Positions 9,449 through 20,057 of a DNA stretch of 44,086 nucleotides are shown in pieces. This DNA comes from an uncultured Bacilli bacterium (GTDB lineage Bacteria; Bacillota_I; Bacilli_A; RF39; UBA660). The position numbers and the translations under genes were made by a program. A model generated the notes under the pieces. That model searched no databases. It was not told where the DNA came from and saw nothing but the letters and a program-made list of their open reading frames with translations. Location: assembly GCA_947629475.1 (NCBI GenBank), contig CANRDV010000004.1, positions 1-44,086 of the forward strand, written 5' to 3'. Within the stretch, counting starts at the first letter, position 1; each line of letters starts with the position of its first letter.

Positions 9449-10873
9449 TTATTTTACATTTTTTTGCATTTTTATATCTTCTTTACTAGGTCCTGATAAT
9501 AAATTACCTTCTAAATCAAACCTTGACCCATGACAAGGACAATCCCAAGTGTGTTCAACACTATTAAATATTAAATTACATTTTAAATGAGGACATTTTC
9601 TTTTAACTATATAGTATTTACCATTATTATCAACATACATAGCTTCTTTTTTACTATAAAAAATTATTTTATTTTTGGTTATTATTCCTTTTATATAACC
9701 ATTCATACTTTCATATATATTTAAACTAGAATTAATAAATTTCTTGAAAGTTAATTTTCTTCTTGGTTTAAATAACTCTTTATATTTTAGATATTTCTTA
9801 TTCTTAGTAATTAAACTTGCAATAATAGATGAACTTATATGACTTGATAAAAGACCCCAAGTATTATAACCTGTTAAAATATACATATTTTTAAATAATT
9901 CTCCAACTATTGGTAAATAATCATTGGTAATAATATCCATATTACTCCATAAATTATCTATATTAGTTAAATAATTACTATTAATTACTTTATCAAAACT
10001 TCTAGTATCATTAACTTTACTAGCAATTAATCTAGATGCTGTTAAATATATTAATTTATCTTTATAAAATCTAATTGAATATTTATCTTTATCAATATTA
10101 ATAGCATTTATATTTTTATTTATTTTTAAATTAGTATTTCCATAACCAATATAAGATTTTTCAAGTCTTACTTTAACTGGAAATAATAAAGGTTTTAGAA
10201 AATAAGGATAATTTGTTGCAAAGACTATTTTTTTACTTTTATATTCTAAACCCTTATTAGTTTTAGCAATAAAGATATTATTTTCTTTTATTACTTTAAC
10301 TACATTTGTATTTTCATAGATAGTAGTATTATTTAATAATTTAATTATTTGATTTAAATATTTAATTGGATTTATTTCATAAGAATTATTTGTTTTAAGA
10401 GAACATTTTATATCAAGATTATCTAAATTAAAATTACTAAATTCTGTTTTAATAAATTTATCTAAATGTGGTTTTAATTTCTTTATTTTTTTAATATTCG
10501 AAGTCTTAGTTGTAAATAAATAAGATATATTATCTTTAAAATCACATTCTATTTTTTCTTCTTGAATATTACTTTTTAATAGTTTTAAACCATCAATTTG
10601 ACTTTTTAAATAAGTATCTAGTTTATTATCTTCAATTTTTGTTAAGATATCTTGTAATATAGTTACTTTAGCTGTCATTTTGGAAGTTATTCCATTAAGT
10701 AATTTGTTTCGTTCTAAGATACCTATTTTAAGATTACTATTTCTTAAATAATAAGCTGTTAAGATACCAGAAATTCCTCCACCTATTATTAAAACATCAA
10801 ATTCAACTTCTTTATTATTAAAATTCGTTTCTTTTAAATATTTACTCCATATACTTTTATTTTCCATATTCAT
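9449..10873 (-). CDS. FAD-dependent (DAO-family) oxidoreductase with C-terminal Rieske [2Fe-2S] domain
   Basis: N-terminal FDVLIIGGGISGILTAYYLR dinucleotide-binding motif; C-terminal CPHLKC...WDCPCHGSRFD Rieske motif. Confidence 0.9.
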   Translation of the reverse strand: MNMENKSIWSKYLKETNFNNKEVEFDVLIIGGGISGILTAYYLRNSNLKIGILERNKLLNGITSKMTAKVTILQDILTKIEDNKLDTYLKSQIDGLKLLKSNIQEEKIECDFKDNISYLFTTKTSNIKKIKKLKPHLDKFIKTEFSNFNLDNLDIKCSLKTNNSYEINPIKYLNQIIKLLNNTTIYENTNVVKVIKENNIFIAKTNKGLEYKSKKIVFATNYPYFLKPLLFPVKVRLEKSYIGYGNTNLKINKNINAINIDKDKYSIRFYKDKLIYLTASRLIASKVNDTRSFDKVINSNYLTNIDNLWSNMDIITNDYLPIVGELFKNMYILTGYNTWGLLSSHISSSIIASLITKNKKYLKYKELFKPRRKLTFKKFINSSLNIYESMNGYIKGIITKNKIIFYSKKEAMYVDNNGKYYIVKRKCPHLKCNLIFNSVEHTWDCPCHGSRFDLEGNLLSGPSKEDIKMQKNVK

Positions 10874-10930
10874 CTTTATTAGTATAAGTATTTTTTTTAA
10901 TTCTATAATAAAAGATTGCTAAAAAGCAAC

Positions 10931-12073
10931 CTATTTAATAAATATTCCTAAATATATTAAGAATAATAAGAAGATACATGAAAGTATAATTCCATTTATT
11001 TTATCTCTTTTTCCATCTTCGTTTTTAAAACCTAAAGCCATACTGATTAATACTCCCCCAATTAAGCCTCCAATATGACCAAAGTAATCAATACCAGGAA
11101 CAATAAATCCTATAACAAGATTTAAGATAATAACTGGTAAGACATTAGTTTTCCAAGTACTGCCTAAGTAGACTCTATAATGATATCCAAAGTAAAGTAA
11201 ACTTCCCATAAGTCCAAAGATAGCTCCACTTGCTCCAACTGATGCATAGTTAGATAAAGTTATACTAAGAAGACTTCCTGTTATTGCACTAAAGAAATAA
11301 ATAAGTAACATCTTCCATTTACCATAGAAGTTTTCTATTTGATTACCTATTATAAATAAAGCATAACAGTTCATAAGTAAATGCATAATTCCTCCATGAA
11401 GAAGGGTTCCTGTTATAAGTCTATAGTATTCATGATAAGTTCTAATATATGGACCATATACTGCAAAAGCATTAATTAAATTAGTACTTTGATTAAATAA
11501 TAAACCATATAAATGAATAGCAACTAATATTCCTATTAAAACAAATGTAACTATTATTCTTTTAGGTTCAAATATTTCTTCATTTTTAATAGCATCAGCT
11601 CTATTTTTTTGATTTATTTCATTAGTAATTTTTAAAAATAATCCAAATCCTTCTTCATCATATTCAAAGTTATTTTTAATATCACTAAAGTTTTCTTTAA
11701 AAAATTTATTATTTAAAATATCACTTTCTTCTTCTGCATTTACATATAAACAAATTTTATCATCAGATTCTTCAAATTTTTTAAAGTTAACATTATCACC
11801 TAAATTTAAAAATACATTTAATACTTTCATTTTAAAAGATAATGTTTTTCTTTTTATCTTCTTAGCTAATCTTTTAGTTTTAAATATATCATATTGCATT
11901 TGTTCATCATTATGTATATAGTTACTAACTATTCTAACTATTTTAATATCTTCTTCTAAGTTTTCAAGCCATATTTCGTTTTTAGCTCCTTGAACCATAA
12001 CAGGACTATAGTTTTTAACGGTTATAAAGTAATGTAGTAACTTCATAGTAATTAAATCAATTTTATTAATCAT
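10931..12073 (-). CDS. Rhomboid family intramembrane serine protease
   Basis: GTLLHGGIMHLLMNCYAL, GASGAIFGLMG (catalytic Ser), DYFGHIGGLIGG (catalytic His). Confidence 0.9.
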   Translation of the reverse strand: MINKIDLITMKLLHYFITVKNYSPVMVQGAKNEIWLENLEEDIKIVRIVSNYIHNDEQMQYDIFKTKRLAKKIKRKTLSFKMKVLNVFLNLGDNVNFKKFEESDDKICLYVNAEEESDILNNKFFKENFSDIKNNFEYDEEGFGLFLKITNEINQKNRADAIKNEEIFEPKRIIVTFVLIGILVAIHLYGLLFNQSTNLINAFAVYGPYIRTYHEYYRLITGTLLHGGIMHLLMNCYALFIIGNQIENFYGKWKMLLIYFFSAITGSLLSITLSNYASVGASGAIFGLMGSLLYFGYHYRVYLGSTWKTNVLPVIILNLVIGFIVPGIDYFGHIGGLIGGVLISMALGFKNEDGKRDKINGIILSCIFLLFLIYLGIFIK

Positions 12074-12151
12074 ATTTTCAACTCCTTATCAAAGATTATA
12101 TAATATTTTTGAAAATAAATAAAGAGAAAATGAAAAAAACTAGAAACTAGT

Positions 12152-12424
12152 TTAAAAACTTTCAACGTTTAGGTTAATATATTTGTGGTCATTTAAACTA
12201 CTACTAGCTTTAAGTATTGTTCTAACTGCATTTATATTGCGACCATTTTTTCCAATTACTCTAGGTAAGTCAGCTTCATCAACCAATACTTCTATTTCAA
12301 CTTTTTTAGGGTCTTCACTTGGAAATTCTTTAACTGTAACAGCTTCGGAATTTTTTGCTAAAGCCTTAATAAGTCTTTCAGTTAATGCTACGTAATCCAT
12401 CTTATTCGCCTTTCTTAGATTCAT
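12152..12424 (-). CDS. khpA: KH domain RNA-binding protein (KhpA/YlqC-like)
   Basis: 90 aa with [19 protein letters not shown] (GxxG KH motif), overlapping rpsP as in many Firmicutes. Confidence 0.85.
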   Translation of the reverse strand: MNLRKANKMDYVALTERLIKALAKNSEAVTVKEFPSEDPKKVEIEVLVDEADLPRVIGKNGRNINAVRTILKASSSLNDHKYINLNVESF

Positions 12425-12674
12425 GGAACTTCTTCATAATACCAGCATCACTTAATAAGTTTCTAACTGTATCACTTGGAATAGCTCCAGTTTTTAACCA
12501 TTTCATAGCAACTTCTTCATTGATTTTAACAGTAGCTGGATTAGTTAATGGATTATATGTTCCAACTAATTCAATGTATTCACCATCTCTTTTGTTATGT
12601 GAATCAATAGCAACAATTCTATAAACTGGTTTCTTTTTACTTCCCATTCTTTTTAATCTTAATTTAACTGCCAT
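12402..12674 (-). CDS. rpsP: 30S ribosomal protein bS16
   Basis: [43 protein letters not shown] is characteristic bS16. Confidence 0.97.
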   Translation of the reverse strand: MAVKLRLKRMGSKKKPVYRIVAIDSHNKRDGEYIELVGTYNPLTNPATVKINEEVAMKWLKTGAIPSDTVRNLLSDAGIMKKFHESKKGE

Positions 12675-12827
12675 AATAACACTTCCTTTCTGTTTATTAA
12701 TTATAACATTATAATTATATGCTTGTCAACCTTTTTTTGTTGACACATTTATTTTTTCAAAAAATTAGTAAGTATTAGTTTTAAACTATAATTACTTACT
12801 AATAATTTTTATTTAATAAACATTGTC

Positions 12828-13976
12828 TTAGTTTTTACAATATTTATTTATAATACTTTTAACTTTGCTTAAAGAAAGTTTAGAAGCCCTAGCAATAACA
12901 TCAAGTGAGACATTTTGCTTATTTAAATTAATAATCATGTCTCTTTGATTTTCGGCTATTCCTTCTTTACGTCCAATAGAAAGTCCTTCTTTGCGTCCAG
13001 CAGAAAGTCCCTCTTTACGTCCAATACATAGACCTTCTTTACGACTATCTTCCTTCTCAAGTCTTAATAATTCACTTTGAAAAAGTGCTATTTCATCTTC
13101 ATGTTTCTTGTTGTAGTAATCAGCATATTCTTCTAAAGTTACTAAATCTGAAACGTTTTTATCAAACATAGTATCCAATACTCCTTTCATTTCATTTTTT
13201 TCTTCTTCTTCACTTAAACCAATATCTAAGTTATCTATACATTTCCTTGCTGTTTTAATACTTGTTGTTGTTAATAGTTTGCTTAGACAGATTAAGTTTC
13301 TCTCCCTTTTGTTGCTCTCTTGATACTTATCAGTATACCATTTTTTACTCATATTTGCAATATCTAAATTGTAAAATTTTACTTTATCTGTAAGTTTGAG
13401 ACTATTTTTGGGATTCATCATTAAATACTCTTCTAAATCATCTACATACTTATTATCCACACTAAAAGTACTTAAGTTAATAGCTATTACATTTTTAGTT
13501 CCTAAATAGTTATTATTTTGAACTATTTCAGTTCCATACGTTCTACATTGATAATAATAAGTTTTTAATAATTGATTATATTTAGTTGTCCAAATGGCAT
13601 TTTTTAAATTCTTTTCATTACTAGAATTTAATTTTTTCATGTCATTATAGTTACGATTAAACTCAATTATTAAATTAAATGACTTATCTTTTAATTTAAT
13701 TTCAAATGATGTATCTTTAATTATTTCATTTTGACTTATTGAAATTCCTGGTTCTTCAAGTTTTAAAGGTGTAATATTTCCTTTTAACTCTTTATAATCC
13801 ATATCTAAAAGAATAGCAACTAAAGCAGTTGTATTAATTGGATAACGAGAATTTCCAAAATAAAATTTCGCACATACATCTCTTGAAAGGTCTAATATTT
13901 CCCCTGGCTTTAAATTTCTGACAAGTTCAGCCAGACTTGTCCTTTTTTTCTTTTTAATATCATTTCCATTTTTCAT
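12828..13976 (-). CDS. PD-(D/E)XK/Rpn-family-like nuclease/transposase protein with C-terminal RKEGLxxG repeats
   Basis: PGEILDLSRDVCAKFYFGN N-terminus, FNLIIEFNR beta-strand, C-terminal repeats and HTH-like tail typical of the family. Start at AAAGGAGATATATATG (13976), inside the ORF-track ORF. Confidence 0.7.
   Translation of the reverse strand: MKNGNDIKKKKRTSLAELVRNLKPGEILDLSRDVCAKFYFGNSRYPINTTALVAILLDMDYKELKGNITPLKLEEPGISISQNEIIKDTSFEIKLKDKSFNLIIEFNRNYNDMKKLNSSNEKNLKNAIWTTKYNQLLKTYYYQCRTYGTEIVQNNNYLGTKNVIAINLSTFSVDNKYVDDLEEYLMMNPKNSLKLTDKVKFYNLDIANMSKKWYTDKYQESNKRERNLICLSKLLTTTSIKTARKCIDNLDIGLSEEEEKNEMKGVLDTMFDKNVSDLVTLEEYADYYNKKHEDEIALFQSELLRLEKEDSRKEGLCIGRKEGLSAGRKEGLSIGRKEGIAENQRDMIINLNKQNVSLDVIARASKLSLSKVKSIINKYCKN
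12961..13044 (-). repeat. In-frame 24-bp tandem repeat (~3.5 copies) encoding RKEGLSIG units
   Basis: ccttctttacgtccaatagaaagt / ccttctttgcgtccagcagaaagt / ccctctttacgtccaatacataga / ccttctttacg. Confidence 0.85.
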
Positions 13977-14446
13977 ATATATCTCCTTTCTTGATTTCAA
14001 TTACCTTAGATAATTGAAGCTGAAAATAATATTAAATAGGTACCTATCTAACCAAGAAACTATTGTTTTTATAGTTTCCCGGATTGCAAGATAATCATAC
14101 CATAAATATAGCTAACGTGTCAAAAAAGGCAAATTTTTGATTTTACCCCTCAAAGCGTCTCAATTTTGAAATTTGAGCAAATTCATTGTCGAATTTTGGT
14201 CAAAATGATACATTATTTTAACAAAAATAACATATATGATACTATAAAAATCGTATTTTGTTAATTTTACTATTAAGCCATTAATAATACATATTAAGCA
14301 TTAAAATAAGAGTTTGCAAACTTTTTTCATTTTTTTAAAATTTTTTAAAAACCCAATTTCGGAAATTCAGATATTTTATATATGATACATATAGTGTTAT
14401 ATTTATTAAGCAAACTCATATTTTTTATTAAAAATTAGTGTTTTAA

Positions 14447-14474
14447 AAAAAATACCTTAATTTAGGTATTTTGT
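14447..14474 (-). terminator. Rho-independent terminator of the AI-2E-family transporter gene
   Basis: aaaataccttaatttaggtatttt hairpin just downstream of the 14483 stop. Confidence 0.65.
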
Positions 14475-14482
14475 AAAAATTA

Positions 14483-15628
14483 TCATTTTATTGTTGCTTT
14501 AAGTCTATTTAGAAAATGATGTTTATCTTCAAAATAGATATATAATATCTTTATAGTAGCGACGATTGGTGGTGCAAATATCATACCAATTACTCCAAAG
14601 AAATATTCAAATATTAATAAACTCATCATAATAGTAATTGGATGTAATGATATAGCTTTTCCAACTATTAAAGGATGAAGAATATTTCCTTCTAAGAATT
14701 GAACTAAGAAAACAGTTATTAAACAAATTATTCCGGTTGCTGGACTGATTGCAAATCCAACAACAACAACGGGTATTCCTCCTATATAAGGACCAAAGTA
14801 GGGAATAATGTTAGTAATTGCACAGAAAATAGCAAATAGAAGTGGTGATGAAACTCCAGCTATTAAGAAACCAATAAGCGATAATATCATTACAAATAAA
14901 CTTGATAAAAGAGTTCCGTTTACATAACTTCTTAACATTTCATTTAATGTAACTTTAATCTTATTTACTTCTGTTTGATATTTTGATGGAACAAAGATAT
15001 TAATATATTTACTTACCTTTGTAAAATCAAGAGAGAAATAAAAGGCAATTAAAAGTCCCATTAAGAAATTAAAGATTACTTTTAAAGATGAACCTACTCC
15101 ATTTACTATTCCTGTTAAAGATTTACTTGATAAATTATTTGCCCAGTTATTAAGAGAACTTAATAAGTTATCCTTTAAAGCTGTTAAATCAAAACTTGCA
15201 TTTGAAATATTAAGGAATAAGTCATTAACAAAACCATTAATAGCATTTAAGAAATCTGGAATCTTTTTAATTAGTTCATTAACCTGAGAAATAAACTCGG
15301 GTACTATTAAAGCAAGAATTAAAATAATTAAAAAGATAAATATTAAATAAACTGTAACAGCAGCTAACTTTCGATTAACTTTATTTTTAACAAAATAATT
15401 AACAGCAGGTTCTAAAAGCCAAGCTAAACCTAATCCTATAAATAAAGGTGATACTATTCCAAATATTTTACCTATTGTAATTAAGATACTTGTTTTATCT
15501 AATAAATAAATTATTAAAACTCCAATTGATAGTATAAATAAAGCTAACATTATTTTAAGTAAAATACTACCGGTTTTAATTAATTCATTTAAAGTTTTAT
15601 AATCCATTTTTTTATTTTTCTCGTCCAT
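14483..15628 (-). CDS. AI-2E family transporter (PerM/YdiK-like permease)
   Basis: 381 aa multi-TM; characteristic ITNIIPYFGPYIGGIPVVVVGF and EGNILHPLIVGKAISLHPITIMMSLLIFEYFFGVIGMIFAPP. Confidence 0.9.
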   Translation of the reverse strand: MDEKNKKMDYKTLNELIKTGSILLKIMLALFILSIGVLIIYLLDKTSILITIGKIFGIVSPLFIGLGLAWLLEPAVNYFVKNKVNRKLAAVTVYLIFIFLIILILALIVPEFISQVNELIKKIPDFLNAINGFVNDLFLNISNASFDLTALKDNLLSSLNNWANNLSSKSLTGIVNGVGSSLKVIFNFLMGLLIAFYFSLDFTKVSKYINIFVPSKYQTEVNKIKVTLNEMLRSYVNGTLLSSLFVMILSLIGFLIAGVSSPLLFAIFCAITNIIPYFGPYIGGIPVVVVGFAISPATGIICLITVFLVQFLEGNILHPLIVGKAISLHPITIMMSLLIFEYFFGVIGMIFAPPIVATIKILYIYFEDKHHFLNRLKATIK

Positions 15629-15637
15629 TTTAACCTC

Positions 15638-16663
15638 CTATATTATTAACATAGCATCTCCAAAAGAGAAGAAACGATATCTTTCTTGTTGAGCTATCAT
15701 ATAAGCATTTAAAATATATTCTCTTTTTGAAAAAGCACTTACTAACATTACTAAAGTAGATTTTGGTAAATGAAAATTAGTTATAAGTCCATCAATTCCT
15801 TTAAATTCGTAACCAGGATAAATAAATATATTAGTATTTCCTGAACATTCTCTAAATTCATTATATTTTGACATGATAGTTTCAAGAGTCCTTGTGGAAG
15901 TTGTCCCAACAGCAATTATTCGTTTACCATTTCTTCGAACACTATTAAGTTCCTCAGCAACTTCTTTAGTCATTGAATAATATTCACTATGCATTTCATG
16001 GTCTTTAATATCAGAAACCATTACTGGTCTAAAGGTTCCAAGTCCAACATGAAGGGTTATAAATAAAACTTTCACTCCTTTTTTCCTAATTTTTTCAAGA
16101 AGTTCATTAGTAAAATGTAAACCAGCGGTCGGAGCAGCAGCACTTCCAATATTCTTAGCATAAACAGTTTGATATAAGTCTTTTTCTTCTAGTTTTTCAT
16201 GAATATATGGAGGAAGTGGCATTGAACCTAATTTATCTAAGATTTCCATTAAAATACCATCATAAATTAGTTTAAATTCCCGAATACCATCTTCTTCAAC
16301 TTTAAGGCATTCAGCTTTCAATTCTCCATTACCAAAGGTAACTATTGTTCCAACTTTTATTCGCTTAGCAGGCTTAGCAAGGGTTGTCCAAGTATTATCT
16401 CCTTTATCATTTAAAAGTAAGACTTCGATTACAGCACCAGTTTCTTCTTTTTCTCCAATAAGTCTTGCAGGAATTACTTTAGTATCGTTTAATACTAAAG
16501 CATCTCCTTCTTCTAAATAGTCTATAATATCATAAAATTTTTTATGGCTAATTTCTCCAGATTTTCTATTTAAAACCATTAATCTTGACTCATCCCTTTT
16601 TAAAAGAGGTGTTTGAGCTATTAAAGATTCGTCTAGAGGATAGTCAAAATCACTAACTTTCAT
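15638..16663 (-). CDS. queA: S-adenosylmethionine:tRNA ribosyltransferase-isomerase
   Basis: [31 protein letters not shown]...[14 protein letters not shown]...[13 protein letters not shown]. Confidence 0.97.
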   Translation of the reverse strand: MKVSDFDYPLDESLIAQTPLLKRDESRLMVLNRKSGEISHKKFYDIIDYLEEGDALVLNDTKVIPARLIGEKEETGAVIEVLLLNDKGDNTWTTLAKPAKRIKVGTIVTFGNGELKAECLKVEEDGIREFKLIYDGILMEILDKLGSMPLPPYIHEKLEEKDLYQTVYAKNIGSAAAPTAGLHFTNELLEKIRKKGVKVLFITLHVGLGTFRPVMVSDIKDHEMHSEYYSMTKEVAEELNSVRRNGKRIIAVGTTSTRTLETIMSKYNEFRECSGNTNIFIYPGYEFKGIDGLITNFHLPKSTLVMLVSAFSKREYILNAYMIAQQERYRFFSFGDAMLII

Positions 16664-16667
16664 TTTT

Positions 16668-17369
16668 TCACCTTCTCTGAATTATTACATCTGGAAGTTC
16701 ATAATAGTCTTCATTTGATTCCATACTAGGAAGAGGACGTTTATTTTTCTCCCAAAGTTCCCTAATTGCTTTATATCTTAAATCATCAATTGCTTTTTTA
16801 ATAGATACTTTATCAATAAATAATTGTTTTCTTTCTTGGGCAATTTTTTCAAATTTATATCTTGCAAAATCCATATTTCTCTTTCTTGACATTTCATATT
16901 CAGCTTCTTTTTCTAAGTCTTTAGCTTCATTTATCATAGCTTCTATATCAAGTACATCTTTGTCTCCTTCAATTCTTTTATAAAAAAGTAAATCATTTGC
17001 AACTAAAGCGGTACTAAGTAAGACAACAACTCCTCCAATACACATTGGAATAGCTATTGTTTCGGGTCCTAAAGCAGACATTAAGATTAAAACAATTCCT
17101 ATTGCATAAAACATTGAGGCTTTCATATTTCTATCTCTTCTTTCATTACTTGTAAGTGACCTTTTTTTCTTTACTCCTGAATCTTTCTTCGCATTTAAAT
17201 AATTAATATATGAATAGATTTTATCTATTATCGCTTCTTCATCTAAATAACATACTTCTTGTTTAATATTACCATCTTCAAGATATTTTACTAAACATCT
17301 TCTTCTTGTATAAGGTCCTAAAAGTTTATCTTGTTCTTTTATTTCTTTAATATCAATTACTTTTTTCAT
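16668..17369 (-). CDS. Hypothetical membrane protein
   Basis: 233 aa with two central hydrophobic segments; SD upstream. Confidence 0.6.
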   Translation of the reverse strand: MKKVIDIKEIKEQDKLLGPYTRRRCLVKYLEDGNIKQEVCYLDEEAIIDKIYSYINYLNAKKDSGVKKKRSLTSNERRDRNMKASMFYAIGIVLILMSALGPETIAIPMCIGGVVVLLSTALVANDLLFYKRIEGDKDVLDIEAMINEAKDLEKEAEYEMSRKRNMDFARYKFEKIAQERKQLFIDKVSIKKAIDDLRYKAIRELWEKNKRPLPSMESNEDYYELPDVIIQRR

Positions 17370-17379
17370 ATTTTCTCCT

Positions 17380-18387
17380 TTAATTAAACAAATTTTCTTG
17401 ATAATTTATTCCTAAAAGTTTATAAGATTTCATTGTTGCTACTCTTCCTCTAGGAGTTCTTTTGATAAAACCTTTTTGCATTAAAAATGGTTCGCATACA
17501 TCAAGTAAGGTTGTTACTTCTTCTCCGATTGATGAGGCAAGAGTATCTACTCCAACGGGACCCCCATTAAATTTTTCAATTAAACTTTTTAAATACTGAT
17601 GGTCAATTTCATCAAGTCCATAATTATCTACTTTTAATCTATCTAGTGCTTTTTCAGCTGTTTCTAAATCGATTTTATCAGAACCTGCCACAAGGGCAAA
17701 ATCTCGAACTCTTTTAAATAATCTATTGGCAATTCTTGGTGTCCCCCTACTTCTAGTTGCAAGAGCCATTGCAGCATCCGGTTCGATTGGCATTTCTAAA
17801 ACTCGACTTGTTCTTTCAACGATTAGTTTTAATTCTTCATTGGTGTAGTATTGCAGTTTACAAACAATTCCAAATCTATCTCTTAAGGGACTAGTTATAT
17901 CTCCAGCCCTCGTCGTTGCTCCAACTAGGGTAAAGGGTGGTAAGTCTATTTTGATGCTTCTTGCTTGAGCATCACTTCCAACTACAATATCTAAAGTAAA
18001 ATCTTCCATTGCTGGATATAAAATTTCTTCAATATATCTTGGTATTCGATGTATCTCATCTATGAATAAGACATCTCCTGGTTCAAGTGTTGACAAAATT
18101 GCTGCTAAATCACCTGGCTTTTCAATGGCTGGACCACTTGCTGTTTTAATATTTTTATGTAATTCATTAGCAATTATCATAGCCAGTGTAGTTTTTCCAA
18201 GTCCTGGTGGACCATATAATAAAACATGGTCAAGGGCTTCATCTCTAATTAAAGCTGCATCTATAAATACTTTTATATTTTCTTTAGTCTCAGTTTGACC
18301 TACATATTCTGAGATAGTTAAAGGTCTAATACTAGATTCTATTAAAGTATCTTCTTCTTCCTTTTCACTATCAACAACCCGTGTCAT
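17380..18387 (-). CDS. ruvB: Holliday junction branch migration helicase RuvB
   Basis: [51 protein letters not shown]. Confidence 0.98.
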   Translation of the reverse strand: MTRVVDSEKEEEDTLIESSIRPLTISEYVGQTETKENIKVFIDAALIRDEALDHVLLYGPPGLGKTTLAMIIANELHKNIKTASGPAIEKPGDLAAILSTLEPGDVLFIDEIHRIPRYIEEILYPAMEDFTLDIVVGSDAQARSIKIDLPPFTLVGATTRAGDITSPLRDRFGIVCKLQYYTNEELKLIVERTSRVLEMPIEPDAAMALATRSRGTPRIANRLFKRVRDFALVAGSDKIDLETAEKALDRLKVDNYGLDEIDHQYLKSLIEKFNGGPVGVDTLASSIGEEVTTLLDVCEPFLMQKGFIKRTPRGRVATMKSYKLLGINYQENLFN

Positions 18388-18398
18388 ATTATCATCTC

Positions 18399-18947
18399 CT
18401 ATATCATTAATCTTAATGCTTCTTTTATTTGTTCCTCAATACTTGCTTCTCTATTTATTCTAGCAACAACACTTCTTACATCTTTATCTTTATATCCAAG
18501 AGCAACAAGTGCTTCAAATACTTCATCAGTACTTGCTTCTTCAACAACTCCTTCAACATGAATTTTACCTTTTAAATCAAGTATCATTTGTCTTGCTAAT
18601 TTATCTCCAATTTTAGGAAATTTCTTTAGATATAAAATATTTTCTCGATTAATCGCATCAGCAATTCCTGCTATTGACCCAGATGCTATAATTGGTAAAG
18701 CCATCTTTGGTCCTAACCCTTTAACACTTATTAATTTTAAAAACAATTCTTTTTCATTTATTGTTTTAAATCCAAATAATAAATGTTCATCTTCTTTAAT
18801 TTGTTGATATAAATAAACTTTATATTCTTCCTCTTCTTTAAAAGCATAAGGATTTGGAGTATTAATTAAATACCCTATTCCATTATTTTCTAAAGTAATA
18901 CTATTACTATCTACTTCCGTAACTTTTCCTATTATATAATTATACAT
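18399..18947 (-). CDS. ruvA: Holliday junction DNA helicase subunit RuvA
   Basis: [34 protein letters not shown]; adjacent to ruvB. Confidence 0.95.
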   Translation of the reverse strand: MYNYIIGKVTEVDSNSITLENNGIGYLINTPNPYAFKEEEEYKVYLYQQIKEDEHLLFGFKTINEKELFLKLISVKGLGPKMALPIIASGSIAGIADAINRENILYLKKFPKIGDKLARQMILDLKGKIHVEGVVEEASTDEVFEALVALGYKDKDVRSVVARINREASIEEQIKEALRLMI

Positions 18948-19065
18948 ACTATCAACTCAACCTTCGTTATTATTATAAAATAAAAAAAGTAATTTGTCTA
19001 TAAATCTAAATCACTTTCCTTATAATTTTTATATTTCTGTAAATAAATTGACATAATTATATTAT

Positions 19066-19290
19066 TTAATTTTTATAAAGACCAGATGTTGTTATTAAAT
19101 AATGTAATCTATCAACAACTTTCCGAAGTTCTTCTTCAACTTCTTTAGATGCTTTTAATTTTTCATCTTTTTGCATTTCTTTGATTAAAGACAATTTTAA
19201 TTCTAAATTATTGATTTCACTTTCTATATCATCAACTTTTCTACTTAAGATAGCTAAATCTTCTTCAACTATTCGAATATTGTTATCCAT
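19066..19290 (-). CDS. Small coiled-coil hypothetical protein
   Basis: ~74 aa charged helical protein from MDNNIRIVEEDL (AAGGTGGTCGATATG). Confidence 0.55.
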   Translation of the reverse strand: MDNNIRIVEEDLAILSRKVDDIESEINNLELKLSLIKEMQKDEKLKASKEVEEELRKVVDRLHYLITTSGLYKN

Positions 19291-19392
19291 ATCGACCACC
19301 TTGTTAATTGTATTCTCTAAATTTATGTTTATACCACTTATCAAATAAAACATTTAGATTATATCATTTTTTAAGGTTCTATGCAAGAATAT

Positions 19393-20004
19393 TTAATTAT
19401 TTTTTTCTTCATAATCAAATTTATGATTAGTTTTTAATCTAAAGCATTTGCAACAAGCAACAGTATAACTAATTTTATTTTTTCCATCAATCGCAACACT
19501 CTCTCCTTCAGTTACTACTTTACCATCGATAAGTCTTACATTAAACATAGCTTTCTTTCCACATTTACAAATTGTCTTTATTTCAGTTAGTTCATGAGCT
19601 ATTTCTAAAAGTCTAGTACTTCCGGGAAATCCATTTCCTTTAAAATCGGTTCTTAATCCATAACACATAACTGGAATATCTAAATCAACAACAATATCCA
19701 TTAATTGATTTACTTGTCGTCTGGTTAAAAACTGAGCTTCATCAACTAAGATTAAATCAACATTACCATATTCAGATACAATTAAATCAAAAATATTTTC
19801 ATCTTTATCTATTAAATAATCAACTTTTTTAGATGCTCCTATCCTTGATACAATCTTTTCATTTCCTTTAGTATCAATACTTGGTTTCATGATAATTGCA
19901 TGCATACCTTCTTCTGTATAGTTATATTCACATTGTAAAATTCTTGTTGTCTTACCAGAGTTCATTGCTCCATAGAAAAAATATAATTTAGCCATTCTTA
20001 TCAC
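19393..20004 (-). CDS. tdk: Thymidine kinase
   Basis: AKLYFFYGAMNSGKTTRILQ, LILVDEAQFLTRRQV, zinc-binding Cys residues. Confidence 0.95.
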   Translation of the reverse strand: MIRMAKLYFFYGAMNSGKTTRILQCEYNYTEEGMHAIIMKPSIDTKGNEKIVSRIGASKKVDYLIDKDENIFDLIVSEYGNVDLILVDEAQFLTRRQVNQLMDIVVDLDIPVMCYGLRTDFKGNGFPGSTRLLEIAHELTEIKTICKCGKKAMFNVRLIDGKVVTEGESVAIDGKNKISYTVACCKCFRLKTNHKFDYEEKNN

Positions 20005-20057
20005 CTAAGAAAAGAATAACAAAAATTATATTTTAGTACAATCTTTTTTACATAATT

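Noticed and set aside
12183-12624. Plus-strand ORFs opposite khpA and rpsP
   Set aside because: Shadow ORFs antisense to well-identified conserved genes; same reasoning for 9175-9533, 18062-18298, 20878-21120, 26682-26873, 27276-27506 and 42576-42773.
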